In this document: in pieces, positions 9,363 to 18,727 of the stretch
How the letters are laid out: every line of letters begins with the position of its first letter
How positions within the stretch are numbered: the stretch's first letter is position 1
Source of the DNA: Veillonella montpellierensis DSM 17217
Lineage (GTDB): Bacteria; Bacillota; Negativicutes; Veillonellales; Veillonellaceae
Length of the DNA stretch: 64,000 nucleotides
Assembly: GCF_000426745.1 (NCBI RefSeq)
Contig: NZ_AUFY01000008.1
Coordinates: forward strand, 59,560-123,559
Direction: 5' to 3'
Notes under the pieces: generated by a model
Database searches by the model: none
Told to the model about the DNA's origin: nothing
The model's input: only the letters and a program-made list of their open reading frames with translations
Made by a program: the position numbers and the translations under genes

Positions 9363-12203
9363 CTATTGTTGTTTCAATACGCTCGCACAACGGGCACATA
9401 CAGTTGGATGTTCTGCGTCCTCGCCTACCGAATCACGATGGATCCAACAACGTTCACATTTTTCCAACGTAGACGCAGCCACTACTACTGCTAACTCGGC
9501 TTCATCGGATAGAAATGCATTCGCTGGTGCATTCTTACGGCCTTCAACTACCTCTACTTCTGACACAATCAAGAACGCTGCCAAGCGATCATTTCCCATT
9601 GCATCTAGTGCTGTGAAAGCATCTCCATCTGCATAGATTGTAACCGCTGCATCAAGAGGGTGACCAATTGTTTTTTCTTGTCGTGCTAATTCCAACGCCT
9701 TTGTTAATTCACTACGAAGAGATAACAAGTGATTCCATTTTGTTGCCAATGCTTGGTCTACATGGTCTGGATGACCTTGTGGCCAATCTTCTAGCATAAC
9801 GGAAATGCCCATGCCTTCTTCTTTCGGCATATATTTCCAAACCTCTTCAGCTGTAAAAGATAGAACAGGTGCTACCATGCATACTAAGGTCTTTAAGATT
9901 TCATAAATCGCCGTTTGTGCACTGCGACGAGTTGGTGCGTCCATTCTTTCAGCATAGATCGTATCTTTTAAAATATCTAAATAGATAGAGCTTAAATCAA
10001 CGGTGCAGAAATTATGAATTGTATGATATAAAATATGGAATTCATAATTTTCATAGGCATTCGTTACTTTTTGTCGCACTTCTTCTAAACGAAGCAATGC
10101 CCAGCGATCAATTTCAGATAATTGATCATAGGAAACCTTGTCCGTATTTGGATTAAAGTCATCTAAATTACCCAATAAGAAACGGAATGTATTACGAATC
10201 TTGCGATATACTTCCGATAATTGTTTCACAATATCTTTCGATAACCGTACGTCCCCTTGATAGTCGGCGGAAGACACCCATAAGCGCATAACATCTGCCC
10301 CATACACATCGATAATATCGGATGGTGCTACCGTATTCCCTACGGATTTAGACATTTTGCGACCTTCTCCATCAACTACAAATCCATGCGTTAATACGGA
10401 ATTATACGGTGCTTTGCCCGTAGTGGCCACACCGGTCAATAAGGACGAGTTAAACCAACCACGATGTTGATCCGACCCTTCTAGGTACATAGCTGTTGGT
10501 ACATCTAGCCCATTCACTTCAAGTACGCCCGCCCAGGAAGACCCTGAGTCAAACCAAACGTCCATAATATCTGTTTCTTTGCGGAATTCATCATGACCAC
10601 AATGAGGGCACGTAAAGCCTTCTGGCATAAGTTCTTTTTCGTCATGAGCCCACCAAGCATTGGATCCTTCTTTTGCAAATAAGTCTTGTAAATGGCCGAT
10701 GGTATCATCATTAATCACATATTCACCGCAATGTTTACAGTAAAAGATTGGAATTGGCACGCCCCATACGCGTTGACGAGAAATACACCAATCATTGCGA
10801 TCAGCAACCATGTTATAAATGCGATCATGACCCCATTTAGGAATCCATTGCACTTGTTTATCAATAGCTTCCAACGCTTGTTCACGATAGCCGTCAACGG
10901 AAGAGAACCATTGTTCTGTTGCGCGGTAAATAACAGGATTTTTACAACGCCAGCAATGGGCATATTGGTGACGAATCGAACCTTTATGCAATAAATTGCC
11001 ATTGTGTGCCAAAATTTTAATCACTGGCACTTCTGCATCATGAATTTCTACACCTGCTAAGGATACTTCTGTATCGCCATAACGGCCGTTGTCTACATCG
11101 GCAGTGTACTTACCTTCTGGATCTACCAAGGATATGATTGTGCCATCAATATGGCCTTCATCACCATACTTTTTGAAAATAACAAAGTCATCTTCCCCAT
11201 GAGCTGGAGCCGTATGAACACAACCTGTACCGGCATCAAGTGTAACATGATCGCCCAATAAGATCATGGCAGATCGATCGATAAATGGATGTTTAAAGGT
11301 AGATAATTCTAAATCAGCACCACTAAATGTATTCAATACGGTGTAATCGTCTATACCGCAATCTTTCAATGCGGACGATACTAATTCAGTAGCCATCAAA
11401 TAATATTCGTCGCCTACTTGTACCCACGAATAGGATAGTTCTGGATTGACGGAAATTGCTTGGTTTGCCGGCATAGTCCAAGGTGTAGTTGTCCAAATAA
11501 CGGCAAAGGCTTTTGTTGTGTCAATGCCCTCTGGCAACGTGCGTTTTATTTCATGCATATAGGGGAACTTAACATAAATGGAGAACGATTTTTTCTCTGC
11601 ATATTCAATTTCCGCTTCAGCTAGTGCCGTTTCACAATGAGTACACCAGTACACAGTTTTTAACCCTTTATAAATATGACCACGTTTCGCCATTTCTCCA
11701 AAAATGCCAATTTGTTTCACTTCAAATTCAGGGCGCAATGTCAAATAAGGGCGATCCCATTCGCCGAGCACGCCAAAGCGAATAAAATCTTTTTTCTGTT
11801 CTTCCACACACGATAGTGCGTATTCTTTACATTTATCACGCAAATCTAATGGTGCCATTTCATGACGATTCAAGCCCGTATTTTTAATAACTGCATGTTC
11901 AATAGGAAGTCCATGCGTATCCCATCCTGGAATATAGCGTGTGTAATACCCTTGCATGGTTTTATATTTCATAATCATGTCTTTTAACGTTTTATTAAGC
12001 GCATGACCAATATGTAATTTACCATTCGCATAAGGAGGACCATCATGAAGAATAAATGGTTTCCCATCCTTGCGTAATTCTAATCGTTTCTTATAAATCT
12101 CATTATCTTCCCAAAATTGTAAAATGTCTGGTTCTCGTTTTGGCAAGTTTCCGCGCATGGGAAATTCCGTTTCAGGAAGATGTAATGTTTTACCGTAATC
12201 CAT
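9363..12203 (-). CDS. ileS: Isoleucyl-tRNA synthetase
   Basis: Class I aminoacyl-tRNA synthetase that charges tRNA-Ile, with a CP1 editing domain that hydrolyses Val-tRNA-Ile. The 946-residue length is standard. Visible are the HIGH motif in PPYANGKLHIGHALNK (about residues 56-71), editing-domain TTTPWTMPAN (about 238), the GSDQHRGWFNSSLL segment, KMSKS in GRKMSKSVGN (about 610), and a C-terminal zinc-binding CERCW...CARC (about 910-940). The C-terminal zinc finger marks the bacterial type sensitive to mupirocin in general, as opposed to eukaryote-like IleS2. Expression is controlled by the T-box leader directly upstream. The gene is transcribed alone. Confidence 0.97.
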   Translation of the reverse strand: MDYGKTLHLPETEFPMRGNLPKREPDILQFWEDNEIYKKRLELRKDGKPFILHDGPPYANGKLHIGHALNKTLKDMIMKYKTMQGYYTRYIPGWDTHGLPIEHAVIKNTGLNRHEMAPLDLRDKCKEYALSCVEEQKKDFIRFGVLGEWDRPYLTLRPEFEVKQIGIFGEMAKRGHIYKGLKTVYWCTHCETALAEAEIEYAEKKSFSIYVKFPYMHEIKRTLPEGIDTTKAFAVIWTTTPWTMPANQAISVNPELSYSWVQVGDEYYLMATELVSSALKDCGIDDYTVLNTFSGADLELSTFKHPFIDRSAMILLGDHVTLDAGTGCVHTAPAHGEDDFVIFKKYGDEGHIDGTIISLVDPEGKYTADVDNGRYGDTEVSLAGVEIHDAEVPVIKILAHNGNLLHKGSIRHQYAHCWRCKNPVIYRATEQWFSSVDGYREQALEAIDKQVQWIPKWGHDRIYNMVADRNDWCISRQRVWGVPIPIFYCKHCGEYVINDDTIGHLQDLFAKEGSNAWWAHDEKELMPEGFTCPHCGHDEFRKETDIMDVWFDSGSSWAGVLEVNGLDVPTAMYLEGSDQHRGWFNSSLLTGVATTGKAPYNSVLTHGFVVDGEGRKMSKSVGNTVAPSDIIDVYGADVMRLWVSSADYQGDVRLSKDIVKQLSEVYRKIRNTFRFLLGNLDDFNPNTDKVSYDQLSEIDRWALLRLEEVRQKVTNAYENYEFHILYHTIHNFCTVDLSSIYLDILKDTIYAERMDAPTRRSAQTAIYEILKTLVCMVAPVLSFTAEEVWKYMPKEEGMGISVMLEDWPQGHPDHVDQALATKWNHLLSLRSELTKALELARQEKTIGHPLDAAVTIYADGDAFTALDAMGNDRLAAFLIVSEVEVVEGRKNAPANAFLSDEAELAVVVAASTLEKCERCWIHRDSVGEDAEHPTVCARCASVLKQQ

Positions 12204-12216
12204 ACTGTATAACTCC

Positions 12217-12548
12217 TCTCAATAAAAAAAACGCTCATCCCCGAAGGGACGAACGCAATGTCCGTGGTACCACCCTACTGATGTCAATCAATCGCCACAG
12301 TCCTATTGTATACCTATATACACCGACCGTCTAGCACACATAACAATGTATGCGACGATGTTATAACATCACTCTAGCATATAACGGTGCGCACCGTCAG
12401 TTATCCTGCTCGCTCACAAGTGATCCGCTCGCTTACTACTTACCAACCTCACACCATCTAGTTAGCTCTCTGAAAGTATCTATCCACTCGCCGTCTTGGT
12501 CATCGCAATGTATCAATAATTAATAAATCGACGCCTTAGCATCTATTC
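12217..12548 (-). promoter_or_regulatory. T-box riboswitch leader of ileS
   Basis: On the minus strand an extended -10 (TGATATACT, hexamer 12555-12560) is followed by a leader of about 330 nt. Stem I pieces AGAGAGCTA and GGTTGGTAAG are visible around 12460 and 12440. An AUC triplet followed by A (12422-12424) is a candidate isoleucine specifier. A GC-rich hairpin lies at 12381-12404. The conserved T-box AGGGTGGTACCACG is at 12263-12276, followed by a terminator stem (12231-12256) and eight Ts (12224-12231). Uncharged tRNA-Ile would stabilise the antiterminator. The T-box class is certain; the exact specifier is my reading. Confidence 0.92.
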
Positions 12549-12615
12549 TTGTTCAGTATATCACAACACATACTAAGAGTATAGAGTATCTTTTAAAAAC
12601 TACTCAAAAATGTCT

Positions 12616-12814
12616 GTAGTAATCAAACATTTGTGACACAGACTCCTAATGATGTACGTGAAAAGTACTCTGCTATATATTCATTAGGTAATGTAAACCC
12701 CAATACTTTTTGCACTATGTTATTATATCTACTTGCATATCGTTGATGTGCTTTAAAAAAAGCATCAAGACTTGTAAATTTTCTTCTGTAAAATCGTCCG
12801 CCATCAACTGACAC
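12616..12814 (-). pseudogene. Decayed transposase 3' fragment, copy 2
   Basis: A 63-codon open frame (12623-12814) reads DGGRFYRRKF.SLDAFF, then RYASRYNNIVQKVLGF and PNEYIAEYF. This is the end of a DDE/integrase-core (rve) transposase, where F.SL.......RYN..N..LG...P.E is characteristic. The catalytic DDE core is absent, so it is a truncated remnant. The same segment recurs inverted at 2600-2742 and in the same orientation at 40481-40560. It sits between the ileS promoter and the DnaA-box array. Confidence 0.75.
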
Positions 12815-12871
12815 AATCTTTTACGATATATGCACCATCACAATGTACACGTAGCCTAGTTATCCATCATG

Positions 12872-13102
12872 CTATCCACAGCTATCCACAGCGCCACATA
12901 CAATATATTTTCTACTCTCTTCCCCCCTTAGAATTGTTAACTTATCCACATAATCCACAACTTATCCACTATAAATACCCTATTTTCCACATTTTCAAAA
13001 GCCCTATCCACAAGTTATCCACAGATTTTAGTGTATAACTCATTATATTTCAAGTAAATCAGTTATTACCTGACTTTCATCAAAGAAATCGAGTTATCCA
13101 CA
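12872..13102 (+). promoter_or_regulatory. Array of nine DnaA-box-like 9-mers
   Basis: Exact TTATCCACA occurs at 12942, 13015 and 13094. One-mismatch forms are CTATCCACA (12872, 12882, 13004), TAATCCACA (12951), TTATCCACT (12962) and TTTTCCACA (12983). All nine are in the same orientation, several spaced 9-11 bp apart, which is about one helical turn. An AT-rich stretch without boxes (13024-13090) separates the last one. This is the density expected of an origin or a DnaA-titration site. No dnaA, dnaN or other origin marker is nearby, and the genes on both sides run the same way. Confidence 0.8.
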
Positions 13103-13179
13103 ACGTCCTAGGTCTTAGTTTTTTTCAAACTGCTACCATCGGCACTCTATTCACTAAACACGATGTATACACTTTAGGG

Positions 13180-14055
13180 TCAAACTCGTTTTTCTTTTCC
13201 AAAATCTGCTGGCACCGGTGCTACTACCACAATGGATTTCTCCTTTAAAAACGGTGTAAAGTGAAGCTCCACTGCATGTAAGCACTGACGCGTATAACTC
13301 GCATCACGTTTACCATACATACCATCGCCTAGCACAGGATGTCCTATATGTGCTAAATGCACGCGAATTTGATGTGTCCGTCCAGTAGAAAGGGTAAATT
13401 CTAACTCACTTTGCTCATCATCATGAAGAAGAACCGTATAGTGCGTAATCGCCTCTTGTCCGCCAGCCACAACCATACGTCGATTGGGATGCAGCGGATC
13501 GACACCGATGTGTGCGCAAATCGTATCACTTCCACTCATAGAGCCTCGCACCAATGCTCGATACACCCGATGTATACCACCTTGTTCTAATTGCTCTGTA
13601 TAATAGCGTTGCGCTTCCTTCGTTTTAGCAAATACTATACAGCCCGACGTATCACGATCTAGACGATGAACGGGTCGAATCGTATGGATCTCCCCTTTTG
13701 CGTGGTAATATCCTGCAATATAATTGCTCAACGTATGCGTCATCGTTTGTCCCGTAGGATGCACCACCATGTACGGCGGTTTATTCACTACCAATGTATA
13801 GGTATCTTCATAGAGCACGTCAACAGGTCCCTCTTCCACCGTCACACCATAACTCGTATCCTGTAATGGTTGCCACGTGATGCGATCACCCTCTTTCACC
13901 ATACGCTTGGAATGTGCCACACGCCCATTGACTTTAACCCGTTTCTTACGAAACAGGGTCTGCCCATCACGAGCAGATACGTGAAAATGATCACGTAGAT
14001 ACTGTGCTACCGTCATAGGTTCACATTCTCTATTGGTATATGTTTTCCAACCCAT
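13180..14055 (-). CDS. RluA-family pseudouridine synthase
   Basis: A 291-residue enzyme that isomerises specific uridines in rRNA or tRNA to pseudouridine. The N-terminal S4-like RNA-binding domain is about residues 14-70 (VAQYLRDHF...LFRKKRVKVNG). The catalytic motif HRLDRDTSG (about 131-139) carries the nucleophilic aspartate. GRTHQIRVHLAHIGHPVLGD (about 225-244) is the second family signature. RluC and RluD subfamilies look alike and I cannot choose the target. The ATG follows a weak ribosome-binding site. It is 55 nt downstream of the Eis-like gene and probably co-transcribed with it. Confidence 0.9.
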   Translation of the reverse strand: MGWKTYTNRECEPMTVAQYLRDHFHVSARDGQTLFRKKRVKVNGRVAHSKRMVKEGDRITWQPLQDTSYGVTVEEGPVDVLYEDTYTLVVNKPPYMVVHPTGQTMTHTLSNYIAGYYHAKGEIHTIRPVHRLDRDTSGCIVFAKTKEAQRYYTEQLEQGGIHRVYRALVRGSMSGSDTICAHIGVDPLHPNRRMVVAGGQEAITHYTVLLHDDEQSELEFTLSTGRTHQIRVHLAHIGHPVLGDGMYGKRDASYTRQCLHAVELHFTPFLKEKSIVVVAPVPADFGKEKRV

Positions 14056-14110
14056 ACTATGTCTAGTTACTCCTTATCATCGATTCCAACTACTCACTAC
14101 AAATAGTCCA

Positions 14111-15559
14111 TTACCACCACTCATTGATAAACGTAGGCACTACGGGATACAGGGCATCTAAATAAGAAATCCCTTCATCACTGCCGTGTAATTTACCTTC
14201 AAAAGCCAGTGTTCGTGCCGATACGGCTCCCATGAGTAATAGACTTAACGCCCCTACCGTCATAGTTACATCTGCTGTAGGTAACACGGTATCACTTATT
14301 TTTGAAACGGTTAGAGCCATCGCCTTTCCATCTAAATAAGTATGGCATCCATCGCTTTCACTCATAGGCGAATTTTCTCGTTCGATAGCACGCACGTGCT
14401 CATCACGTGGCTGTGCTTCTACACTCTGTATATGGGTACCACTATCACAACGATACTCATTCTTATCAACAGTAGCCCCCATCGAAGATGCCTCTACACG
14501 TATCTCATAGGTGCCTTCATTCCAAGGTGCCAATGGATCGGTAATGCCCAACGTCCACGGTGTAGGCATAGACTGTAACCGTTCACCATGTACACATGCG
14601 ATCGGCATAGTTTCTAAGGCGCATGTTACGTCCACCACCCGACTCATCATATACGGCATCGTACTATGGCCGGTCTTACCATCGGGATAAAACCGATACC
14701 CCTCATCGTGTAACCCTTCATTCCACCGAATCGAATCTCCTTGGGAACGATGATTATACATATAATTAAGTAGCGCTTTTTGTGCCTGCCTCGACGTATA
14801 GACCATTTCCGTCACCGGAATTTCACGCTCTCCTAATCGATATACACAATACCCTTCTATGAGACTATCTTCACCAAACATTGGTGCTACGGTCATGTCC
14901 TCCACAGGTTCGTTTCTGTGAAAGTCCACGTCGCTCGTCGTTTCCTCTTTTCGATACACCACTACTACTTGTACACCTTCTGCCCAAAAGCTTTCTAATA
15001 ACCGTGTCCATTCCGCTTCACCACGCACCGCATACCCCGATATTCCTCGCGTGTAACGCTCATATACGGGCGCCAGTAACCGCCATTGATCTGTTTCGGT
15101 AACGAGCCCAAAATGTAATTCTCTATCTGTTAATGGGTGCAATGACTCTAACGGCATTGTTTGTACCCATTGGTGGCAATATAATTCCCATCCATACTGT
15201 TGATAGAAAGCCGCTTTGGACGGCATTAATATGGTGATTCCTTGTTGTCGACGTCGCAACTCTTCTAAGGCGGCTTTCAATAAAGCACCGCCGATTCCAC
15301 TACGGCGTGCCGCTGGATGTGTCGCTACACCTACCATATAACTAACGGGCTGAATCATTCCCCGCGTACATAATCTATATTGTCGCAAATGAACAGTACT
15401 AAGCACATGCCCATGGTCAACACCTACCATCGTATGAAGAGGTTCATAACAATGCGTAAAATAGTATTTAAAAAATGGATCCTCTGCTGGTTCAAAGCAA
15501 TAGGCCCATAACGCTTTTACTTCTTTTGTATCGTTTACTCCTGCAAGTCTAAATTGCAT
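14111..15559 (-). CDS. Eis-like GNAT acetyltransferase with SCP2-like C-terminus
   Basis: The N-terminal GNAT domain (about residues 1-130) has the acetyl-CoA pyrophosphate-binding segment ATHPAARRSGIGGALLK and the MPSKAAFYQQYGWE strand. A second, degenerate GNAT unit and a C-terminal sterol-carrier-like domain follow, the Eis architecture. Eis-type enzymes acetylate amines, including aminoglycosides and lysines; the substrate here is unknown. A polar insert at about residues 375-425 (around TVDKNEYRCDSGTHIQSVE) interrupts the C-terminal domain, and the total of 482 residues is longer than the usual 400 or so. I chose the second of two adjacent ATG codons, 5 nt from AGGAG. It lies upstream of the RluA-type gene. 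Confidence 0.78.
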   Translation of the reverse strand: MQFRLAGVNDTKEVKALWAYCFEPAEDPFFKYYFTHCYEPLHTMVGVDHGHVLSTVHLRQYRLCTRGMIQPVSYMVGVATHPAARRSGIGGALLKAALEELRRRQQGITILMPSKAAFYQQYGWELYCHQWVQTMPLESLHPLTDRELHFGLVTETDQWRLLAPVYERYTRGISGYAVRGEAEWTRLLESFWAEGVQVVVVYRKEETTSDVDFHRNEPVEDMTVAPMFGEDSLIEGYCVYRLGEREIPVTEMVYTSRQAQKALLNYMYNHRSQGDSIRWNEGLHDEGYRFYPDGKTGHSTMPYMMSRVVDVTCALETMPIACVHGERLQSMPTPWTLGITDPLAPWNEGTYEIRVEASSMGATVDKNEYRCDSGTHIQSVEAQPRDEHVRAIERENSPMSESDGCHTYLDGKAMALTVSKISDTVLPTADVTMTVGALSLLLMGAVSARTLAFEGKLHGSDEGISYLDALYPVVPTFINEWW

Positions 15560-15643
15560 CATATCTCCTTACACCTACTTTCTAGGATACGCACCACGTC
15601 TAATCTAATACGCCTTTTCCTATCGTTATCAAAAGCTACGAAC

Positions 15644-15793
15644 GTGTCTTATCACATTGCTTCTACTAGGCAACTACTGCTTTCACATGTTCTATCTCTA
15701 AAGTGCCTCATCACAGTGCTTCTACTACACTAACTGGTAAACGCCGTTATGGTCGCGATGGCGCCTCATCACATCGCGTCTACCACACGCATC
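15644..15793. repeat. Three degenerate direct repeats, spacing about 59 bp
   Basis: Units at 15644, 15703 and 15761 share the pattern (G/C)TG(T/C)CT(T/C)ATCACA followed by GCTTCTAC and are about 32 bp each. The remaining 15800-16040 shows no gene; the next recognisable element is the terminator at 16047. Confidence 0.6.
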
Positions 15794-16046
15794 ACTCTAC
15801 CATGTATCACGTAACGTCTTCTCCCTCTATAGAGACCATAGAATGTCTACACCATCTATACTATCTATTATACACGGCTCGCCCTAGAAAGTGCATCCTA
15901 AGAGATGTATAAAACGACTATCATTGAACATAGAAACTTCCCTTCATCGATGAAAATGCATTAAGGCACTGCACCTACCAAGATTCCTATGGTAACAAAT
16001 ACCATGTCTAACCATCACTCCTAGTAAAAATAGTGAACGAATAGAC

Positions 16047-16092
16047 AAAAACTACACGTCACAGCTTTCATAGCCTGTTTCGTGTAGTTTTT
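16047..16092. terminator. Bidirectional hairpin terminator
   Basis: Arms AAAAACTACACG (16047-16058) and CGTGTAGTTTTT (16081-16092) pair perfectly over 12 bp, with A-rich and T-rich flanks. It is the likely end of the minus-strand DUF2156 transcript, about 215 nt past its stop. The 16093-16307 interval contains nothing else I recognise. Confidence 0.7.
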
Positions 16093-16307
16093 CTATTTTA
16101 TACTGTTATATACATGCGTCTATGTAAAAATAGCCTTTTATACTGCCCACAGTGTGTAGGTCTCACAACGGAATATCATCTATATGAGAAATACTATAGA
16201 TGTGTACACATCTTGTAGAACATACACATCTCTATGATAAACCCGATTATCCTTTTACGGTAAGCAGATAGCTACCTAATCACATGTTTTTCTTACTAAC
16301 ATCACCA

Positions 16308-17207
16308 CTAGCCCACATAGGCCGCCGCATATTTTTCTGCAAAATGATCTGGATGATACGATTCTTTCGCTTGTCGCAAGCCGAGAATCCCCATATCTTC
16401 CTCACGATTCACAAATTCTGTGTCCGCAAAAGAGTGACGAATAAATTCATTATTAATAGCTTGGTATAACCCGCGCACATTAGGATTTGCTTTTTCAATA
16501 TGAATGAGTGCTATTTTATCATTCAAATATTCACCAATGCTAAACGCCTCTACGCGACCATACATGACAATAGCACCACCAGATAAGCCTAATTCATGCC
16601 AGTGGTCAAATAATAAATTAATCGCCACTAATTCATCATCTGCACCATCTTCTTTGTCTTCATGATTATTGAGCCAAGCCGCTGCTGTATCACGACATAA
16701 AGGGATAATATCATCTGTAATTGGTACATACTCGTAATTCGTGTTTTGCATTCGGAATTGATTTAGATGATTCTTCTTTTGTCGAAATTTCTTCCCTGCC
16801 AAATGAATTAAATCATCGGTCTTGTAAATATATTCAAAATTGTCGCGATCAGGCGTAAATTCAAATTGGTTCGGATATAGTTCTTCTAATAACGTTTTCA
16901 CTTCCGCGCTAACACCACGAAATACAAAGGGAATATGATTCGCTTCATACCATTCTCTAGCTTTTTCAACGCCATCCATAAATTTAGCTTCTTTACTAGC
17001 AAATGGTGGTAATAAAAATGGATGCTCTAGCTTGCCGCCACCTTTGATAAATAAAATGCCTCTATCTTCTGCCCAGCCAATGCCATATGCATCCTGCCAC
17101 ATATATAATGTAGTAAAACATTGATCAGAAGCTTCATAATGATGTTCTGCAAAATACTTATCTATTTTTGGTTTGTCACATAATTCAAATCGATTAAATT
17201 CTAAAAT
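16308..17207 (-). CDS. DUF2156 (LPG synthase C-terminal-like) protein, ATT start
   Basis: The C-terminal part resembles the lysyl-transferase domain of phosphatidylglycerol lysyltransferases (DUF2156, two GNAT-like folds), here soluble and without membrane helices. Motifs are FRQKKNHLNQF (RxKxN..n), GGAIVMYGRVEAFSIGEYL, and the ending IEKANPNVRGLYQAINNEF. The first ATG (17102) begins at MWQDAYGIGW, already inside the domain. The same frame extends upstream through ILEFNRFELCDKPKIDKYF and CFTTLY, which fits the expected family N-terminus. The extension opens just after a TAG and holds no ATG, GTG or TTG. ATT at 17207 sits 8 nt after AGGGGG and gives 299 residues, so I take ATT as the probable start. 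Its function is unknown. Confidence 0.75.
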   Translation of the reverse strand: MLEFNRFELCDKPKIDKYFAEHHYEASDQCFTTLYMWQDAYGIGWAEDRGILFIKGGGKLEHPFLLPPFASKEAKFMDGVEKAREWYEANHIPFVFRGVSAEVKTLLEELYPNQFEFTPDRDNFEYIYKTDDLIHLAGKKFRQKKNHLNQFRMQNTNYEYVPITDDIIPLCRDTAAAWLNNHEDKEDGADDELVAINLLFDHWHELGLSGGAIVMYGRVEAFSIGEYLNDKIALIHIEKANPNVRGLYQAINNEFIRHSFADTEFVNREEDMGILGLRQAKESYHPDHFAEKYAAAYVG

Positions 17208-17604
17208 GAGTCTCGCCCCCTGCTTTTCCTAGATCTGATTATATTTTATATCTATAATCTTCAATACAATTGATTATATCCATTTTTACATTTTTTATCA
17301 ACCTATAGGATAGAAACGGACTAAAAATCCTACAAGGCTCTTTCTAATCGCTATGAAAGTCTCTAAGAATGCTATCAATCTCTATAGGGATCGTTCTATC
17401 TATCACCGTTGTAAGATTTGGTCATCTATATACTCAAGATGCATTAACTTGCATCTCATCACCATTGGTGATTTGGTCATCTGTACACACGCGAGGTCAT
17501 TAATGTATGCATCATCACGATACGTAAGCCATCATATGTGCTAGAACGGTCTCAACTTTCAAAGTATGCCCAATCATAGGATACATCGTTCTATCAAGTC
17601 GCAA

Positions 17605-18723
17605 TTAACTAACTTTCACGCGGTCCCCTAGTTGATAGTTTCCTTTAGACGTAACCACTTGTTCATGTTCTTTTACGCCAGAAAGAATCACCGTATATCC
17701 ATCTATGGTTTCACCCGTTTCGACGGCACGCACATCGATCGTATTATCATCAGTGACTACATATACATAGGTGCCATCATTATTGGTGTGAACCGCTTCT
17801 TGTGGTACTACTAAGATGGGTGCTGTCGCACTGGATTCAATTACTAAAGTGTAAAACTCACCTGGTCGTATTTTCTGCAATGCATTATCGAACGTAGCTT
17901 TCACTAATACGCTAGGTACAGTCTTAATGGCATTTGTATCAATATAGGTGATGACCCCTGGAATCGTATCTGTATCTACTTTAAGATACACCGTAGTCGT
18001 GGCTTGTCCTTCCGGCATCGCCAATTTTTTAGCAAATTCTTGAGGAATCGTAACTGATGCCACTACAGGCGTTGCCTGTTGTACCATAGCAAACGGCCGT
18101 CCTGCTATCGCAATTTTTCTATCTTCATTATAAATAGCACTCACCGTCCCAGCCATAGGCGATACAATCGTAGATTGTGCGATTTGTTGCTCGATCTGTG
18201 CTATCGCTGCTGTAATCCCCGACGTATCTCTGTTCGGTGCCGAAGGTGTAGTCCGCACCACTGTAGTTGGCGTCGCACGGGATACGATGATATCATATTC
18301 TTTTTGCGTAATCGCCCCTGATTCTCGTAACTGTTTTGCTTGTGCTACCTGGGCATTACTAATAACTGGATCAACAGTACTGATGTCTGTGCCACTGCTT
18401 ACCGCAGGCGCTCCTAATTGCGACTCTAAACTAGCCAACTGTGCTTGTAATGGCGCCGTATCGAGGGTAGCAATCACTTGGCCCACCGTCACTTGATCGC
18501 CTACTTTGACGTGCATCGTCGCCACTTGTCCTGATACGGTCGGTTCAATCGTCGCTTGATGTAAAGAAACTACATTTGCATCAGTACTAATATGAACCGG
18601 CATGTCTTTCATTTCTACCGAAGCCACATGTACCGTCTTAGTGCCGCAGCCTGCCGTTACTAATGCAAAAAAACCTATCAACACACATAGACAACTATAG
18701 AACCATCGATTTCTATCTTTCAT
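17605..18723 (-). CDS. Periplasmic adaptor (HlyD/AcrA-type) lipoprotein
   Basis: A 372-residue membrane fusion protein. It has an N-terminal hydrophobic segment ending in TAGC (lipobox-like, cysteine about residue 26). The split barrel-sandwich (lipoyl) halves are EPTVSGQVATMHVKVGDQV and STIVSPMAGTVSAIYNEDRK, joined by a short hairpin. A beta-barrel (about 210-290) and a membrane-proximal domain (about 295-372, VVPQEAV...VYVV) follow. Such adaptors link RND or ABC pumps to an outer-membrane channel. No pump or TolC gene is adjacent. It starts 4 nt after neuA, so it is the last gene of the sialic acid transcript. Codon use is not as AT-rich as in the neu genes. Confidence 0.85.
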   Translation of the reverse strand: MKDRNRWFYSCLCVLIGFFALVTAGCGTKTVHVASVEMKDMPVHISTDANVVSLHQATIEPTVSGQVATMHVKVGDQVTVGQVIATLDTAPLQAQLASLESQLGAPAVSSGTDISTVDPVISNAQVAQAKQLRESGAITQKEYDIIVSRATPTTVVRTTPSAPNRDTSGITAAIAQIEQQIAQSTIVSPMAGTVSAIYNEDRKIAIAGRPFAMVQQATPVVASVTIPQEFAKKLAMPEGQATTTVYLKVDTDTIPGVITYIDTNAIKTVPSVLVKATFDNALQKIRPGEFYTLVIESSATAPILVVPQEAVHTNNDGTYVYVVTDDNTIDVRAVETGETIDGYTVILSGVKEHEQVVTSKGNYQLGDRVKVS

Positions 18724-18727
18724 AGCA

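Noticed and set aside
12872..13102. Calling the DnaA-box array the chromosomal origin oriC
   Set aside because: No dnaA/dnaN neighbours and no change of gene orientation at this point; described as a DnaA-box array instead.
15703..15912. 69-codon His/Ser-rich frame
   Set aside because: Derived from the 59-bp direct repeats; no start signal.
17353..17544. 63-codon frame between the adaptor and DUF2156 genes
   Set aside because: No ribosome-binding site, low complexity, no resemblance to known proteins.
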